DNA of 64,000 bases from Streptococcus mutans (lineage in GTDB: Bacteria > Bacillota > Bacilli > Lactobacillales > Streptococcaceae): NCBI RefSeq assembly GCF_006739205.1, contig NZ_AP019720.1, positions 496,001 to 560,000 of the forward strand. Reading direction: 5' to 3'. The notes beneath the pieces were generated by a model, which saw nothing but the letters and a program-made list of their open reading frames with translations, had not been told where the DNA came from and ran no database searches. The position numbers and the translations under genes are program-made. Of the stretch, positions 1 through 8,337 are shown piece by piece (position 1 is the stretch's first letter; every line of letters starts with the position of its first letter).

Positions 1-2
1 AT

Positions 3-302
3 GATTTTTCACAAAATTTGATGGAAACGTTGGCTGAAGCGGAAGCCTTAAAGAAACAAGTGCAGGATTTAGTAGAGCAAAATGCGTCTTTACGTTTGGA
101 AAATGATAAGCTAAGAGACCGTCTTAGCCATTTTAGCCAGATGGAAGAAAGTGATCCTAGCAGTAAGGCAATTAGTTCTAGAAAAGAAAACCTTGAAAAC
201 ATTTATGAAGATGGTTTCCATATTTGCACTTTCTTTTATGGGCAAAGACGAGAAAATAATGAGGATTGTGCTTTCTGTATGGAATTGTTGTATCGAGAGT
301 AG
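3..302 (+). CDS. yabA: Replication initiation control protein YabA (5' truncated by window edge)
   Basis: YabA binds DnaA and the DnaN clamp and restrains replication initiation. The frame is already open at base 3, so the start lies before the window; the first in-window ATG (18) is internal. A leucine-rich, coiled-coil-like stretch ([18 protein letters not shown]) fits the tetramerising N-terminal half. The C-terminus carries the zinc-cluster ligands HICTF and CAFC, typical of the family. The rsmI start follows by 5 nt, the usual yabA-rsmI pairing in streptococci. Family assignment is firm; only the N-terminus is missing. Confidence 0.9.
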   Translation, partial: DFSQNLMETLAEAEALKKQVQDLVEQNASLRLENDKLRDRLSHFSQMEESDPSSKAISSRKENLENIYEDGFHICTFFYGQRRENNEDCAFCMELLYRE

Positions 303-307
303 GTCTT

Positions 308-1174
308 ATGCAAGTACAAAAAAGTTTTAAAGAACAAACAGCTTATGGGAAGCTTTATCTCGTGCCAACTCCTATTGGTAATCTTCAAGATATGACTTTT
401 AGAAGTATTGCTATTTTAAAAAAGGTTGATTATATTGCGGCAGAAGATACCCGCAACACAGGACTCTTGCTGAAACACTTTGATATTTCAACACGTCAGC
501 TTAGTTTTCATGAGCATAATGCTTTTGAAAAAATTCCTGATCTTCTGAAGCTCTTGAAATCTGGAAACTCTTTAGCTCAAGTATCTGATGCGGGTTTGCC
601 AAGTATTTCTGACCCTGGATATGATTTGGTGCGAGCAGCTATTCAAGAAGATATAGCAGTTATAGCACTTCCGGGAGCTTCGGCTGGCATTACTGCTCTT
701 ATTGCTAGCGGTTTGGCTCCTCAACCTCATATTTTTTATGGTTTTTTACCACGCAAATCTGGTCAACAAAAGTCTTTTTTTGAGGAAAAAAAGTATTACC
801 CAGAAACTCAAATTTTTTATGAATCGCCTTATCGGGTTCAGGAAACTTTAGAAAATATGCTGGCTGTCTATGGTGATAGACAGATAGTATTGACCAGAGA
901 ATTGACCAAACTTTATGAGGAATATCAAAGAGGAAATATTTCAGAAATCTTAACTTATATTGCAGAAAATCCTCTTAAGGGAGAATGCCTCTTACTGGTA
1001 TCTGGCTATGATCATCAAGAAAAAGAGCAGCAGGTAAGTGAAGTTGAACTGAAACATTTGGTTGAAGCTTTAGTTAAAGAAGGTATGAAACCTAATCAAG
1101 CTATCAAAAAAGTAGCTAAAGAGAATGATTTCAATCGTCAAGAACTATATCAACTCTATCATGAATTACAGTAG
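308..1174 (+). CDS. rsmI: 16S rRNA (cytidine-1402-2'-O)-methyltransferase RsmI
   Basis: RsmI 2'-O-methylates C1402 of 16S rRNA in the decoding centre using SAM. The product is 288 aa, normal for the family, and carries the tetrapyrrole-methylase fold signatures YLVPTPIGNL near the N-terminus, SDAGLPSISDPG about residue 83-94, and LPGASA about 119-124. An upstream in-frame start at 266 exists, but it lies inside yabA, so I use the ATG at 308, 5 nt after the yabA stop. The gene is probably co-transcribed with yabA and ends in a tight hairpin terminator. Confidence 0.95.
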   Translation: MQVQKSFKEQTAYGKLYLVPTPIGNLQDMTFRSIAILKKVDYIAAEDTRNTGLLLKHFDISTRQLSFHEHNAFEKIPDLLKLLKSGNSLAQVSDAGLPSISDPGYDLVRAAIQEDIAVIALPGASAGITALIASGLAPQPHIFYGFLPRKSGQQKSFFEEKKYYPETQIFYESPYRVQETLENMLAVYGDRQIVLTRELTKLYEEYQRGNISEILTYIAENPLKGECLLLVSGYDHQEKEQQVSEVELKHLVEALVKEGMKPNQAIKKVAKENDFNRQELYQLYHELQ

Positions 1175-1195
1175 ACAGTTTCGACTGTCTTTTTT
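1173..1195 (+). terminator. Intrinsic terminator of yabA-rsmI
   Basis: A 7-bp stem AGACAGT/ACTGTCT closed by a UUCG tetraloop is followed by TTTTT. The 5' arm includes the last two bases of the rsmI stop codon, so termination directly abuts translation. Confidence 0.85.
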
Positions 1196-1379
1196 CTTTG
1201 AGTATTAGTTCGTCTCGCTCTATGATCTTCGTAATTCATAAACTATCGATTGATAAGAGTCATGATTAGATAGAAATGTTAAAAAACATAATATATAACG
1301 AAAAAGATAAATGGTCACTGGAAATAGTTGAAATAAGCTTTAGAGCCCTAGTACTATAATATTTTCAAATAATATAAGA

Positions 1380-1396
1380 TGTTATATTCTCTGAAT
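1380..1396. promoter_or_regulatory. Degenerate second GlnR-like site
   Basis: TGTTATATTCTCTGAAT keeps the left half and core of the GlnR/TnrA pattern TGTNANATTTTNTNACA but loses the final CA. It begins 61 bp upstream of the perfect box at 1441, a spacing of nearly six helical turns. It could be a weak auxiliary operator; binding is not shown by the sequence alone. The rest of 1196-1440 is AT-rich with no gene; an isolated TATAAT lies at 1355-1360. Confidence 0.4.
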
Positions 1397-1440
1397 TTTT
1401 AGAAAATTTCGCCAAAAAATCTTTTATTTTCCTGAAAATA

Positions 1441-1457
1441 TGTTATATTATATAACA
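1441..1457. promoter_or_regulatory. GlnR operator ahead of amtB-glnB
   Basis: TGTTATATTATATAACA is a perfect 17-bp palindrome matching the GlnR/TnrA consensus. It ends 4 nt before the ribosome-binding site of amtB, so it probably covers the -10 region or start point and GlnR would repress directly when nitrogen is plentiful. GlnR control of ammonium transporter/PII genes is established in lactic acid bacteria; here it is inferred from the box. Confidence 0.85.
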
Positions 1458-1478
1458 TAAAGGGAGGTGCTGATAGAT

Positions 1479-2714
1479 ATGGATTCAGGATCTATAGCAT
1501 TTATTATCATTTGTTCTGCGCTTGTTTTTTTAATGACACCGGGTTTAGCCTTTTTCTATGGAGGCTTGGGACGCCGCAAGAATGTCATCAATACAATGAT
1601 GATGGCAGTTGTGCCACTTGCTTTGGCCTCGCTTTTGTGGGTAGTTGTAGGTTATTCCTTATCTTTTAGTGGTGTTGGAAAAGTATTTGGTGATTTTTCA
1701 CATGTCTTTTTGAATGGTGTGAAGGAAGGAGCAAGTAGTAGAGGGTTAACAATACCAGATACCTTATTTTCTGGTTTTCAAATGATGTTTTCTATCATTA
1801 CAGTAGCTATTTTGACAGGTGCTGTTGCAGGAAGGATGCGTTTCACTCCTTTAGTTATTTTTATTATCTTTTGGTTACTTTTAGTCTATTATCCTTTTGC
1901 ACACATGGTTTGGGATGATGGTCTATTAGCGAAATGGGGGACGCTTGATTTTGCCGGTGGTGATGTTGTCCACATTACATCAGGCGTTTCGGGGCTGGTA
2001 TTAGCCTTGGTAGTCGGTAAACGTCGCGATTATGACCGTCTGGATTATCGTCCACATAATATTCCCTTTGTTCTTTTGGGAGCAGGTCTACTCTGGTTTG
2101 GTTGGTTTGGGTTTAATGCAGGTTCCGCTTTAGCTGCTAATGGTTTGGCTGTTCATGCTTTGTTGACAACTCATATTTCAGCTGCCGCTGCTATGTTCTC
2201 ATGGCTGCTACTTGAAAAATATTTAAATGGTAAACCTTCCTTAGTAGGCGGTTCAACTGGTTTAGTCGCAGGCTTAGTTGCCATTACATCAGGTGCAGGC
2301 TTTGTACCCTTATGGAGCTCTTTGTTGATAGGACTCATGGTTAGTCCTCTATGTTATTTTGCTATCGCTGTGTTGAAAAGTAAATTTGGTTATGATGATG
2401 CCTTGGATGCTTTTGGCTGTCATGGTATAGGTGGTATTTTCGGAGGGATTGTAACAGGACTTTTTACAACACCTCATCTGGCTTTAGATAAATCCAATAT
2501 TGGTCTTATTTATGGTAATGCAAGATTATTTTTAGTTATTCTGGCAGCTATTCTTTTTACGATTATTTGGTCAGCTCTGATTAGTTTTTTAATTATAAAA
2601 GTTATTTCCCTTTTCATGCCAATTCGTGTCAGTGATAGAGAAGAAGCTACTGGACTTGACGACAAAGAGCATGGAGAAACTGCGTATCCAACCTTTATGG
2701 GACTTGATTCTTAG
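1479..2714 (+). CDS. amtB: Ammonium transporter AmtB/NrgA
   Basis: An integral membrane channel that takes up ammonium. At 411 aa with about eleven hydrophobic helices it has family length. The two pore histidines are visible in GDVVHITSG and DAFGCHGIGG. A GTG at 1467 lies in frame, but it falls inside the Shine-Dalgarno sequence AGGGAGGTG (1461-1469), so the ATG at 1479 is the real start. The gene is followed 15 nt later by glnB, forming a nitrogen-responsive operon behind the GlnR box. Confidence 0.94.
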   Translation: MDSGSIAFIIICSALVFLMTPGLAFFYGGLGRRKNVINTMMMAVVPLALASLLWVVVGYSLSFSGVGKVFGDFSHVFLNGVKEGASSRGLTIPDTLFSGFQMMFSIITVAILTGAVAGRMRFTPLVIFIIFWLLLVYYPFAHMVWDDGLLAKWGTLDFAGGDVVHITSGVSGLVLALVVGKRRDYDRLDYRPHNIPFVLLGAGLLWFGWFGFNAGSALAANGLAVHALLTTHISAAAAMFSWLLLEKYLNGKPSLVGGSTGLVAGLVAITSGAGFVPLWSSLLIGLMVSPLCYFAIAVLKSKFGYDDALDAFGCHGIGGIFGGIVTGLFTTPHLALDKSNIGLIYGNARLFLVILAAILFTIIWSALISFLIIKVISLFMPIRVSDREEATGLDDKEHGETAYPTFMGLDS

Positions 2715-2729
2715 GAGAAAGGAAGTATC

Positions 2730-3071
2730 ATGAAAAAAATAGAAGCTATTATTCGCTCTGATAAATTAGAAGATTTAAAAGCAGCCTTGGTTCAGTCAGG
2801 TTTTACCAAAGGAATGACTATTAGCCAAGTTCTAGGATTTGGGAATCAACGAGGTTATACAGAATATGTCCGTGGTCAAAAGATCACTCCAACGCTCTTA
2901 GCCAAAGTGAAAGTTGAAATTGTTGCTCATGATGCAGCAGTCGAAGAAATGATTACGACCATCAGCCAAGCAGTAAAGACAGGAGAAGTTGGTGATGGTA
3001 AGATATTTGTCAGTCCAGTTGATGAAATTGTTAGAATTCGTACAGGAGAACGTGATGGTGATGCCATTTAA
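2730..3071 (+). CDS. glnB: PII nitrogen regulatory protein (GlnB/GlnK type)
   Basis: A PII signal protein that senses ATP/ADP and 2-oxoglutarate and typically plugs AmtB when nitrogen is sufficient. At 113 aa it has family size. The T-loop segment [15 protein letters not shown] and the nucleotide-binding segment [11 protein letters not shown] are clear. Aligned by eye to E. coli GlnK, the uridylylated Tyr51 position is Ile52, so the usual uridylylation is not possible. SD AGGAGAAAGGA precedes the ATG. It is the second gene of the amtB operon. Confidence 0.93.
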   Translation: MKKIEAIIRSDKLEDLKAALVQSGFTKGMTISQVLGFGNQRGYTEYVRGQKITPTLLAKVKVEIVAHDAAVEEMITTISQAVKTGEVGDGKIFVSPVDEIVRIRTGERDGDAI

Positions 3072-3129
3072 GTTGCCTGTCTTTGCTATTAATATTGCTG
3101 CTCAAAGAAAGATTTAAGCTTTTTGATAA

Positions 3130-3180
3130 GTACGTCCTAAAGATAAGTTAAGCTTTTCGTTTTTAGGATGTGCTTTTTTT
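3130..3180 (+). terminator. Terminator of amtB-glnB
   Basis: GTACGTCCTAAA pairs, with G-U pairs, with TTTAGGATGTGC across an AT-rich loop and is followed by a run of T. Confidence 0.75.
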
Positions 3181-3235
3181 GAAAAACAAATTTTTGAGGT
3201 ATGAATTTTAAAAATTTGTCTTTAAATGAAATTAG

Positions 3236-3266
3236 TTTACAAAATTCTGAAAATTTGTGATATAAT
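3236..3266 (+). promoter_or_regulatory. Promoter of serC
   Basis: An extended -10, TGaTATAAT (3258-3266), has a TTTACA -35-like hexamer at 3236-3241 with 19-bp spacing. The long spacer suggests the TG extension matters. SD AAGGAGGT follows just before the ATG. Confidence 0.7.
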
Positions 3267-3290
3267 TTACTTACTTTAAGGAGGTATCAG

Positions 3291-4382
3291 ATGACAATTT
3301 ATAATTTTTCTGCAGGTCCTGCAGTCTTGCCAAAACCAGTTCTTGAAAAAGCTCAGACTGAATTTCTAGATTACAATCATTCTGGCATGAGTGTTATGGA
3401 ATTATCCCATCGTTCCAAAGATTTTGATGACATCATTAAAGATGCCGAAAAATTACTTCGTGACTTGATGGCTATTCCTGATAATTACAAGGTCATGTTC
3501 TTGCAAGGCGGAGCTTCGACACAATTTTCTATGTTACCACTTAATCTTGCACAGGGACGTAAAGCTTATTATGTGGTTGCAGGATCCTGGGGGAAAAAAG
3601 CATATGCAGAAGCTGTAAAATTGTCCAAAACGATTCCTTTTGAACCAATCCTTCTGGCTTCATCAGAAGAGACAACTTATGATCATATCCCAGAAATTGA
3701 TTCTGCGAAGATTGATAAAGATGCTGCTTATGTGCATATTACGACTAATAATACCATTGAAGGAACTTCTATCTATGATCTTCCTGAAACGCATGGTGTG
3801 CCAATTGTAGCTGATATGTCTTCCAATATTTTAGCAGTTCGTTATAATGTCGCTGACTTTGGCTTGATTTATGCAGGAGCACAAAAGAATATTGGACCTG
3901 CTGGGGTTACGATTGTTATTGTTCGTGAAGATCTACTCAATGACGAGCCCGTTCTTTCTAGTATGTTAGATTATCGTATTCAAGCTGAAGCTGGTTCGCT
4001 TTATAATACACCACCAACTTACGGTATTTATATTGCTAAACTTGTCTTCGAATGGCTTAAAGAACTTGGTGGCGTTGATGAAATGGAAAAAATCAATCGT
4101 GAAAAATCAGGCCTTCTTTATGATTTCATTGAACAGTCAGATTTTTATACTAGTCCTGTCAAGAGTCCTAAAGATCGCTCAGTAGCCAATATCCCATTTG
4201 TGACACCATCTAAGGATTTGGATGCTAAATTTGTCAAGGAAGCTGATGCGCTTGGTTTCAAGAATATCAAAGGTCACCGAAGTGTTGGCGGTATGCGTGC
4301 CAGTCTTTACAATGCCTTTCCACGTCAAGGTGTTTTAGATTTGATTGACTTCATGAAGAAATTTGAAGCAGAAAACAAATAA
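3291..4382 (+). CDS. serC: Phosphoserine aminotransferase
   Basis: SerC converts 3-phosphohydroxypyruvate to phosphoserine with PLP and glutamate, the second step of serine synthesis. The 363-aa product is of normal length and starts [11 protein letters not shown]. It contains the PLP lysine in the [11 protein letters not shown] motif (about residue 200) and ends with [15 protein letters not shown]. Strong SD and own promoter. It lies in the same neighbourhood as serA, so two of the three steps from phosphoglycerate are within 3.5 kb. Confidence 0.96.
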   Translation: MTIYNFSAGPAVLPKPVLEKAQTEFLDYNHSGMSVMELSHRSKDFDDIIKDAEKLLRDLMAIPDNYKVMFLQGGASTQFSMLPLNLAQGRKAYYVVAGSWGKKAYAEAVKLSKTIPFEPILLASSEETTYDHIPEIDSAKIDKDAAYVHITTNNTIEGTSIYDLPETHGVPIVADMSSNILAVRYNVADFGLIYAGAQKNIGPAGVTIVIVREDLLNDEPVLSSMLDYRIQAEAGSLYNTPPTYGIYIAKLVFEWLKELGGVDEMEKINREKSGLLYDFIEQSDFYTSPVKSPKDRSVANIPFVTPSKDLDAKFVKEADALGFKNIKGHRSVGGMRASLYNAFPRQGVLDLIDFMKKFEAENK

Positions 4383-4426
4383 TATCGTAGAACTTCCGTA
4401 GGAATATTGCTGGTCAATCCCTTTAG

Positions 4427-4775
4427 GAGGACACCGTTGGTTATTCTCGTCTTGTCATTATTGGTGATTCGATTGAGGTCACCGGAACAATAGCTATTAA
4501 TGATGAAAACCTTGTGCTGTTGGCATGCCTATGAACAAACGCGTTTCGTTTTGCAGTCTATTATGGATTTGTTTACTAAAGAGGAACTTCCTTTTGAAAA
4601 TCTCTATCGGACACGTCTGTTTGTCACTGATATTTCATGATGGGAAGAAGTCGGACGTGCGTATGGTGAATTTTTCAAAGAGGTAAAATCTGTGGCTACT
4701 ATGGTAGAGGTGCCTTCGTTGATTGACAAGGACTTACTAGTCGAAATTGAAGTTTTTGCTAAACTAGAAAAATAG
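4427..4775 (+). pseudogene. Decayed RidA/YjgF-family deaminase gene
   Basis: The region translates to a RidA-like protein only if frames are joined. Frame 2 gives GYSRLVIIGDSIEVTGTIAI. Frame 3 gives YEQTRFVLQSIMDLFTKEE, then LYRTRLFVTDIS, an in-frame TGA, then WEEVGRAYGEFF and VEVPSLIDKDLLVEIEVFA. Two 1-nt deletions around 4515-4540 (as in CTT-GTG-CT-GTT and ATG-CC-TAT) plus the nonsense codon near 4639 explain it. The N-terminus is also truncated by a TAG. RidA removes reactive enamines made by PLP enzymes, and it sits between serC and a GNAT gene here. Clearly non-functional as read. Confidence 0.85.
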
Positions 4776-4790
4776 GAGTAACAGATAAGA

Positions 4791-5345
4791 ATGGAAATTA
4801 GACAAGCTTTCCCCAATGAAGTCGATGTCGTAATGGCAGTCCTCAGTTCTGCCAAGCAATTTTTAGCAGAATCAGGATCTAGTCAGTGGCAGGGTGAAAA
4901 TGGTTACCCCAACGAAGACGATGTCTTTGATGACATTTTGCAGGGGCAGGCTTATGTGGCGGTTGTTGGTGGACAAATTGTGGCTTATGCTGCAGTCATT
5001 GATGGCAAAGATGAGGCTTATGACAAAATTTATGATGGCAAATGGCAGCACAACAACTATCGTTATGTCACCATCCATCGTCTAGCTGTCTTGCGAGATT
5101 TTGCGGGTCAAGGGATTGCTCAGACTTTCTTGCAGGGTCTGATTGAAGGTCAGGCTGGTTCAGATTTCCGTATTGATACGCATAAAAAGAACAAAGCTAT
5201 GCGGCATATCGTTGAAAAATTAGGCTTTGTCTATTGCGGTAAAGTACCAATTGATGGTGAGCGTTTAGCTTATCAAAAAATCAAACAGAATAATGAGAAT
5301 GCTCTCTATCAAGAAATTGATGAAGCAGATTATCATGGCTTTTAA
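4791..5345 (+). CDS. GNAT-family N-acetyltransferase
   Basis: A 184-aa GCN5-related acetyltransferase. The acetyl-CoA binding segment RLAVLRDFAGQGIAQTFL (about residues 97-114) matches the V-x-x-x-x-R-x-x-G-x-G/A signature, and the segment KAMRHIVEKLGFVYCG is the usual C-terminal strand-helix. The SD AGGAG lies over the stop of the RidA pseudogene, so the two were probably one transcript. The substrate cannot be told from the sequence. Confidence 0.88.
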   Translation: MEIRQAFPNEVDVVMAVLSSAKQFLAESGSSQWQGENGYPNEDDVFDDILQGQAYVAVVGGQIVAYAAVIDGKDEAYDKIYDGKWQHNNYRYVTIHRLAVLRDFAGQGIAQTFLQGLIEGQAGSDFRIDTHKKNKAMRHIVEKLGFVYCGKVPIDGERLAYQKIKQNNENALYQEIDEADYHGF

Positions 5346-5430
5346 ATTTCAATTGTCAGCTGCTAGTAGAGCACTTAAATAGGGTAGAAAGAGAGACCTG
5401 AGCTAATCAGGTTCTATTGGTGAATGAAAA

Positions 5431-6612
5431 ATGGTCTATAGTGTTAAAACCTTTAATAATATTAACCAAGTCGGTTTAAAAGAACTTGGCAATAAGTTTC
5501 AAGTAGATGGAGATTTAGCAGAAAATCCAGATGCTTATATTATTCGCAGTCAGAATTTACATGGGGCTGATTTTCCTAAAAATCTGAAAGCCATTGCACG
5601 CGCAGGTGCTGGAACAAATAATATTCCAATTACTGAAGCGACAGAAGCAGGTATTGTTGTTTTCAACACTCCTGGTGCTAATGCCAATGCTGTCAAAGAA
5701 GCAGTAATTGCTTCTCTTCTCTTTTCAGCGCGTGATTATATTTCAGCGAATGGCTGGGTTAATACTTTAACTGGTGATGATGTTCCTAAACAAGTTGAAG
5801 CTGGGAAAAAACAATTTGCAGGCAGTGAAATCGCTGGAAAAACCTTAGGAATTATTGGTCTAGGTGCGATTGGTGCTCGTATTGCTAATGATGCCCGCCG
5901 TTTAGGAATGAATGTTCTTGGTTATGATCCTTATGTTTCCATTGAAACTGCTTGGAATATCTCCAGTCATGTTAAGCGTGTCAATGATTTAAAAGATATT
6001 TTTGAGAATAGTGATTATATTACCATCCATGTTCCTTTAAATGATGAAACTAAAAATACCTTTAATGCTGATAGTTTTGCTCTTATGAATAAAGGGACAA
6101 CTATTATCAATTTTGCCCGTGGTGAATTGGTTGACAATGAAGCGCTGTTTGAAGCGCTTGAAACAGGCACTGTTAAACGCTATATCACAGACTTTGGTAC
6201 TGAAGAATTATTAAATAAGAAGGGGATTACTGTCTTTCCACACGTGGGAGGGTCAACTGAAGAAGCTGAACTCAACTGTGCTATTATGGCTGGTAAGACG
6301 ATTCGTCGGTTTATAGAGACAGGAGAAATTACTAACTCTGTCAATTTTCCAAATATGCACCAAACTTTAACCGGACCTTATCGAATTACCTTAATTAATA
6401 AAAATGTTCCTAATATTGTAGCTCGTTTGTCAACTGCAGTTTCTAATTTAGATATCAATATCGCCAATATCTTGAACCGTTCAAAAGGAGATTATGCCTA
6501 TACCATTTTGGATCTTGATGAAACAGATAAGGCAAAAATTGATGACCTAGTTGCTAATTTTGAAGCGAGTGACAATATTGTTCGTGTACGCTTAATCAGG
6601 GGCAAAAAATAA
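5431..6612 (+). CDS. serA: D-3-phosphoglycerate dehydrogenase
   Basis: SerA oxidises 3-phosphoglycerate with NAD and commits carbon to serine. The 393-aa product has the Rossmann motif GLGAIG (about residues 147-152), the catalytic Arg in NFARGELVD, and the catalytic His in FPHVGGSTEEAE, with a C-terminal ACT-like domain (from about residue 316) that usually senses serine. The ribosome-binding site is weak (GGTGA, 5419-5423) and is preceded by a perfect hairpin ACCTGA/TCAGGT at 5396-5412. The gene lies 85 nt after the GNAT gene. Confidence 0.95.
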   Translation: MVYSVKTFNNINQVGLKELGNKFQVDGDLAENPDAYIIRSQNLHGADFPKNLKAIARAGAGTNNIPITEATEAGIVVFNTPGANANAVKEAVIASLLFSARDYISANGWVNTLTGDDVPKQVEAGKKQFAGSEIAGKTLGIIGLGAIGARIANDARRLGMNVLGYDPYVSIETAWNISSHVKRVNDLKDIFENSDYITIHVPLNDETKNTFNADSFALMNKGTTIINFARGELVDNEALFEALETGTVKRYITDFGTEELLNKKGITVFPHVGGSTEEAELNCAIMAGKTIRRFIETGEITNSVNFPNMHQTLTGPYRITLINKNVPNIVARLSTAVSNLDINIANILNRSKGDYAYTILDLDETDKAKIDDLVANFEASDNIVRVRLIRGKK

Positions 6613-6697
6613 GATGATATATATACTAGGATTAGGGTGGTGAGCAGTTTTAACCATTGACTGTTTTTGCCCTTTTTATGGCTGAAAAGGAGGGAAA

Positions 6698-7195
6698 ATG
6701 ATGGTCCTTTACAAGCAGATTTATCATTCTCCTTTGGGAGATTTATCTCTTGTTGCAAATAATCAGGGTCTAATTGGCGTTTGGTTCCTTAATCAAAAAT
6801 ACTTTGAACAAGGATTGGAGGGAGAAACAGTCATAGAGCAAGCAAATACTATCTTAGATCAAGCCAAACAGTGGCTAGATACTTATTTTGCTGGGGAAAA
6901 CCCTAATATGGTAAAGTTTCCTTTGAATCCACGGGGGACTGCTTTTCAAAAGCGCGTCTGGCAGGCCTTGTCTGAAATTCCTTGGGGACAGACTAGAGCT
7001 TATGGAGATATTGCTCAAAAAATAAACTGCCCATCCGCCCGAGCAATTGGTGGATCAGTTAGTCGCAATCCGTTAAGTATCATTATCCCTTGTCACCGTG
7101 TTCTTGGTGCTGCCGGTCAAATGACAGGCTATGCTGCTGGTATTGATAAAAAGATGTGGTTATTAGAGCATGAAGGCTTTAAAGTTGACAAGTAA
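6698..7195 (+). CDS. ogt: Methylated-DNA--protein-cysteine methyltransferase
   Basis: A suicide repair protein that moves the methyl group from O6-methylguanine to its own cysteine. At 165 aa it contains the active-site motif IIPCHRVLG (Cys about residue 132), the helix-turn-helix RAIGGSVSRNP for minor-groove binding, and the C-terminal YAAGIDKKMWLLEHE. SD AGGAGGG; the second ATG at 6701 is an equally possible start. It begins a run of DNA-repair genes (nth, exoA follow). Confidence 0.94.
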   Translation: MMVLYKQIYHSPLGDLSLVANNQGLIGVWFLNQKYFEQGLEGETVIEQANTILDQAKQWLDTYFAGENPNMVKFPLNPRGTAFQKRVWQALSEIPWGQTRAYGDIAQKINCPSARAIGGSVSRNPLSIIIPCHRVLGAAGQMTGYAAGIDKKMWLLEHEGFKVDK

Positions 7196-7231
7196 TTTAT
7201 CTTTGCTAAGATAAATTTGAAAGGAGAACAT

Positions 7232-7585
7232 ATGCTGACATTTTACGAATATCCTAAATGCAGTACCTGTCGCCGTGCCAAAGCAGAATTAGACGATTTG
7301 GCTTGGGATTATGACGCAATTGATATCAAAAAGAATCCACCTGCAGCTAGTCTAATAAGGAATTGGCTAGAGAACAGCGGTCTAGAACTTAAGAAATTTT
7401 TCAACACATCAGGACAATCTTATCGTGCTCTGGGATTAAAAGATAAACTTCATCAACTAAGTCTTGATGAAGCAGCGAATTTATTAGCTAGCGATGGTAT
7501 GCTCATCAAACGCCCGCTTTTAGTAAAAGAGGGTAAAATAGTACAAATAGGCTATCGAACAGCCTACAAAGATCTTGACTTTTAA
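7232..7585 (+). CDS. ArsC/Spx-family thioredoxin-fold protein
   Basis: A 117-aa member of the ArsC/YffB/Spx superfamily. The N-terminal strand is followed by a CSTC motif (YPKCSTCRRAK, residues 7-17) like the Spx redox switch, then the RPLLVKEG segment around residue 95, typical of ArsC-like reductases. It is shorter than the usual ~130-aa Spx regulators, so reductase or YffB-like protein is more likely than transcription factor; the role is unproven. A TTG at 7217 is in frame, but the SD AAGGAG (7221-7226) sets the start at 7232. Confidence 0.85.
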   Translation: MLTFYEYPKCSTCRRAKAELDDLAWDYDAIDIKKNPPAASLIRNWLENSGLELKKFFNTSGQSYRALGLKDKLHQLSLDEAANLLASDGMLIKRPLLVKEGKIVQIGYRTAYKDLDF

Positions 7586-7599
7586 AGTCGAGATTTTTT
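7572..7599 (+). terminator. Terminator overlapping the ArsC-like stop codon
   Basis: Stem ATCTTGACT/AGTCGAGAT (one G-U) with loop TTTAA, which includes the stop codon, then six T. Confidence 0.85.
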
Positions 7600-7616
7600 C
7601 TTTCCTTTCTTTTTCA

Positions 7617-7625
7617 TGCTATAAT
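7617..7625 (+). promoter_or_regulatory. Extended -10 promoter of nth
   Basis: TGcTATAAT lies directly after the terminator of the preceding gene and 24 nt before the nth ATG. No good -35 hexamer is seen. Confidence 0.65.
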
Positions 7626-7649
7626 GAGCTCAAGGAGAATTTGACAATT

Positions 7650-8273
7650 ATGGTTTTATCAAAAAAACGTGCTCGTAAAGTATTAGAAGAAATTATTGCG
7701 CTTTATCCAGATGCTGTTCCTAGCTTAAATTTTAAAAATCATTTTGAGTTGTTAATTGCTGTTATTTTATCAGCTCAGACAACAGATGCAGCAGTTAATA
7801 AAGTGACTCCTGCCTTATTTGCAGCTTATCCGAGACCAAAAGATCTAGCTAAGGCTGACTTGAAAGATCTTGAATCTTATATTTCTCAGATTGGACTCTA
7901 TCGGAATAAGGCGAAATTCTTAAAAGAATGTTCGCAACAGTTAGTCGAGCATTATAATGGTCAAGTACCTCAAACGAGAAAAGAACTAGAAAGCTTGTCT
8001 GGTGTCGGTCGCAAGACAGCTAATGTTGTCATGAGTGTCGGCTTTGGTCTTCCTGCCTTTGCGGTAGACACCCATGTCAGCCGTATTTGTAAGCATCACA
8101 ATATTGTGAAACAAACAGCAACTCCTTTAGAAGTGGAAAAGCGTGTGACAGAAGTACTCCCGCCAGAAGAATGGCTGCCAGCCCACCAAGCACTCATTTA
8201 TTTTGGGCGGGAAGTTTGCCATCCAAAAAATCCTGAATGTCAAAAGTATCCGCAATTGTATGAATTCGATTGA
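7650..8273 (+). CDS. nth: Endonuclease III, lacking two iron-sulfur cysteines
   Basis: A DNA glycosylase/AP lyase for oxidised pyrimidines. The 207-aa product has the helix-hairpin-helix LSGVGRKTANVV with the catalytic Lys, and the catalytic Asp in FAVDTHVSRI. The C-terminus reads EVCHPKNPECQKYPQLYEF. Only the first two of the four cysteines of the C-x6-C-x2-C-x5-C cluster motif remain, so a [4Fe-4S] cluster is unlikely. Start: ATG 7650 with SD AAGGAG 12 nt upstream; a TTG at 7641 is a rival start. Confidence 0.93.
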   Translation: MVLSKKRARKVLEEIIALYPDAVPSLNFKNHFELLIAVILSAQTTDAAVNKVTPALFAAYPRPKDLAKADLKDLESYISQIGLYRNKAKFLKECSQQLVEHYNGQVPQTRKELESLSGVGRKTANVVMSVGFGLPAFAVDTHVSRICKHHNIVKQTATPLEVEKRVTEVLPPEEWLPAHQALIYFGREVCHPKNPECQKYPQLYEFD

Positions 8274-8296
8274 GCATTCGGTACCAATAAAAATAA

Positions 8297-8329
8297 CCTC
8301 TGCAGTGAGTTAATTTTCACTTGCAGAGG
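8297..8329. terminator. Bidirectional terminator between nth and exoA
   Basis: Stem CCTCTGCA-GTGA / TCAC-t-TGCAGAGG is flanked by an A-rich tract on the left and CTTTTG on the right, serving the convergent nth and exoA. Confidence 0.8.
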
Positions 8330-8337
8330 ACTTTTGT

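Noticed and set aside
1467..1478. GTG start for amtB at 1467
   Set aside because: It lies inside the AGGGAGGTG ribosome-binding site; ATG 1479 has correct spacing.
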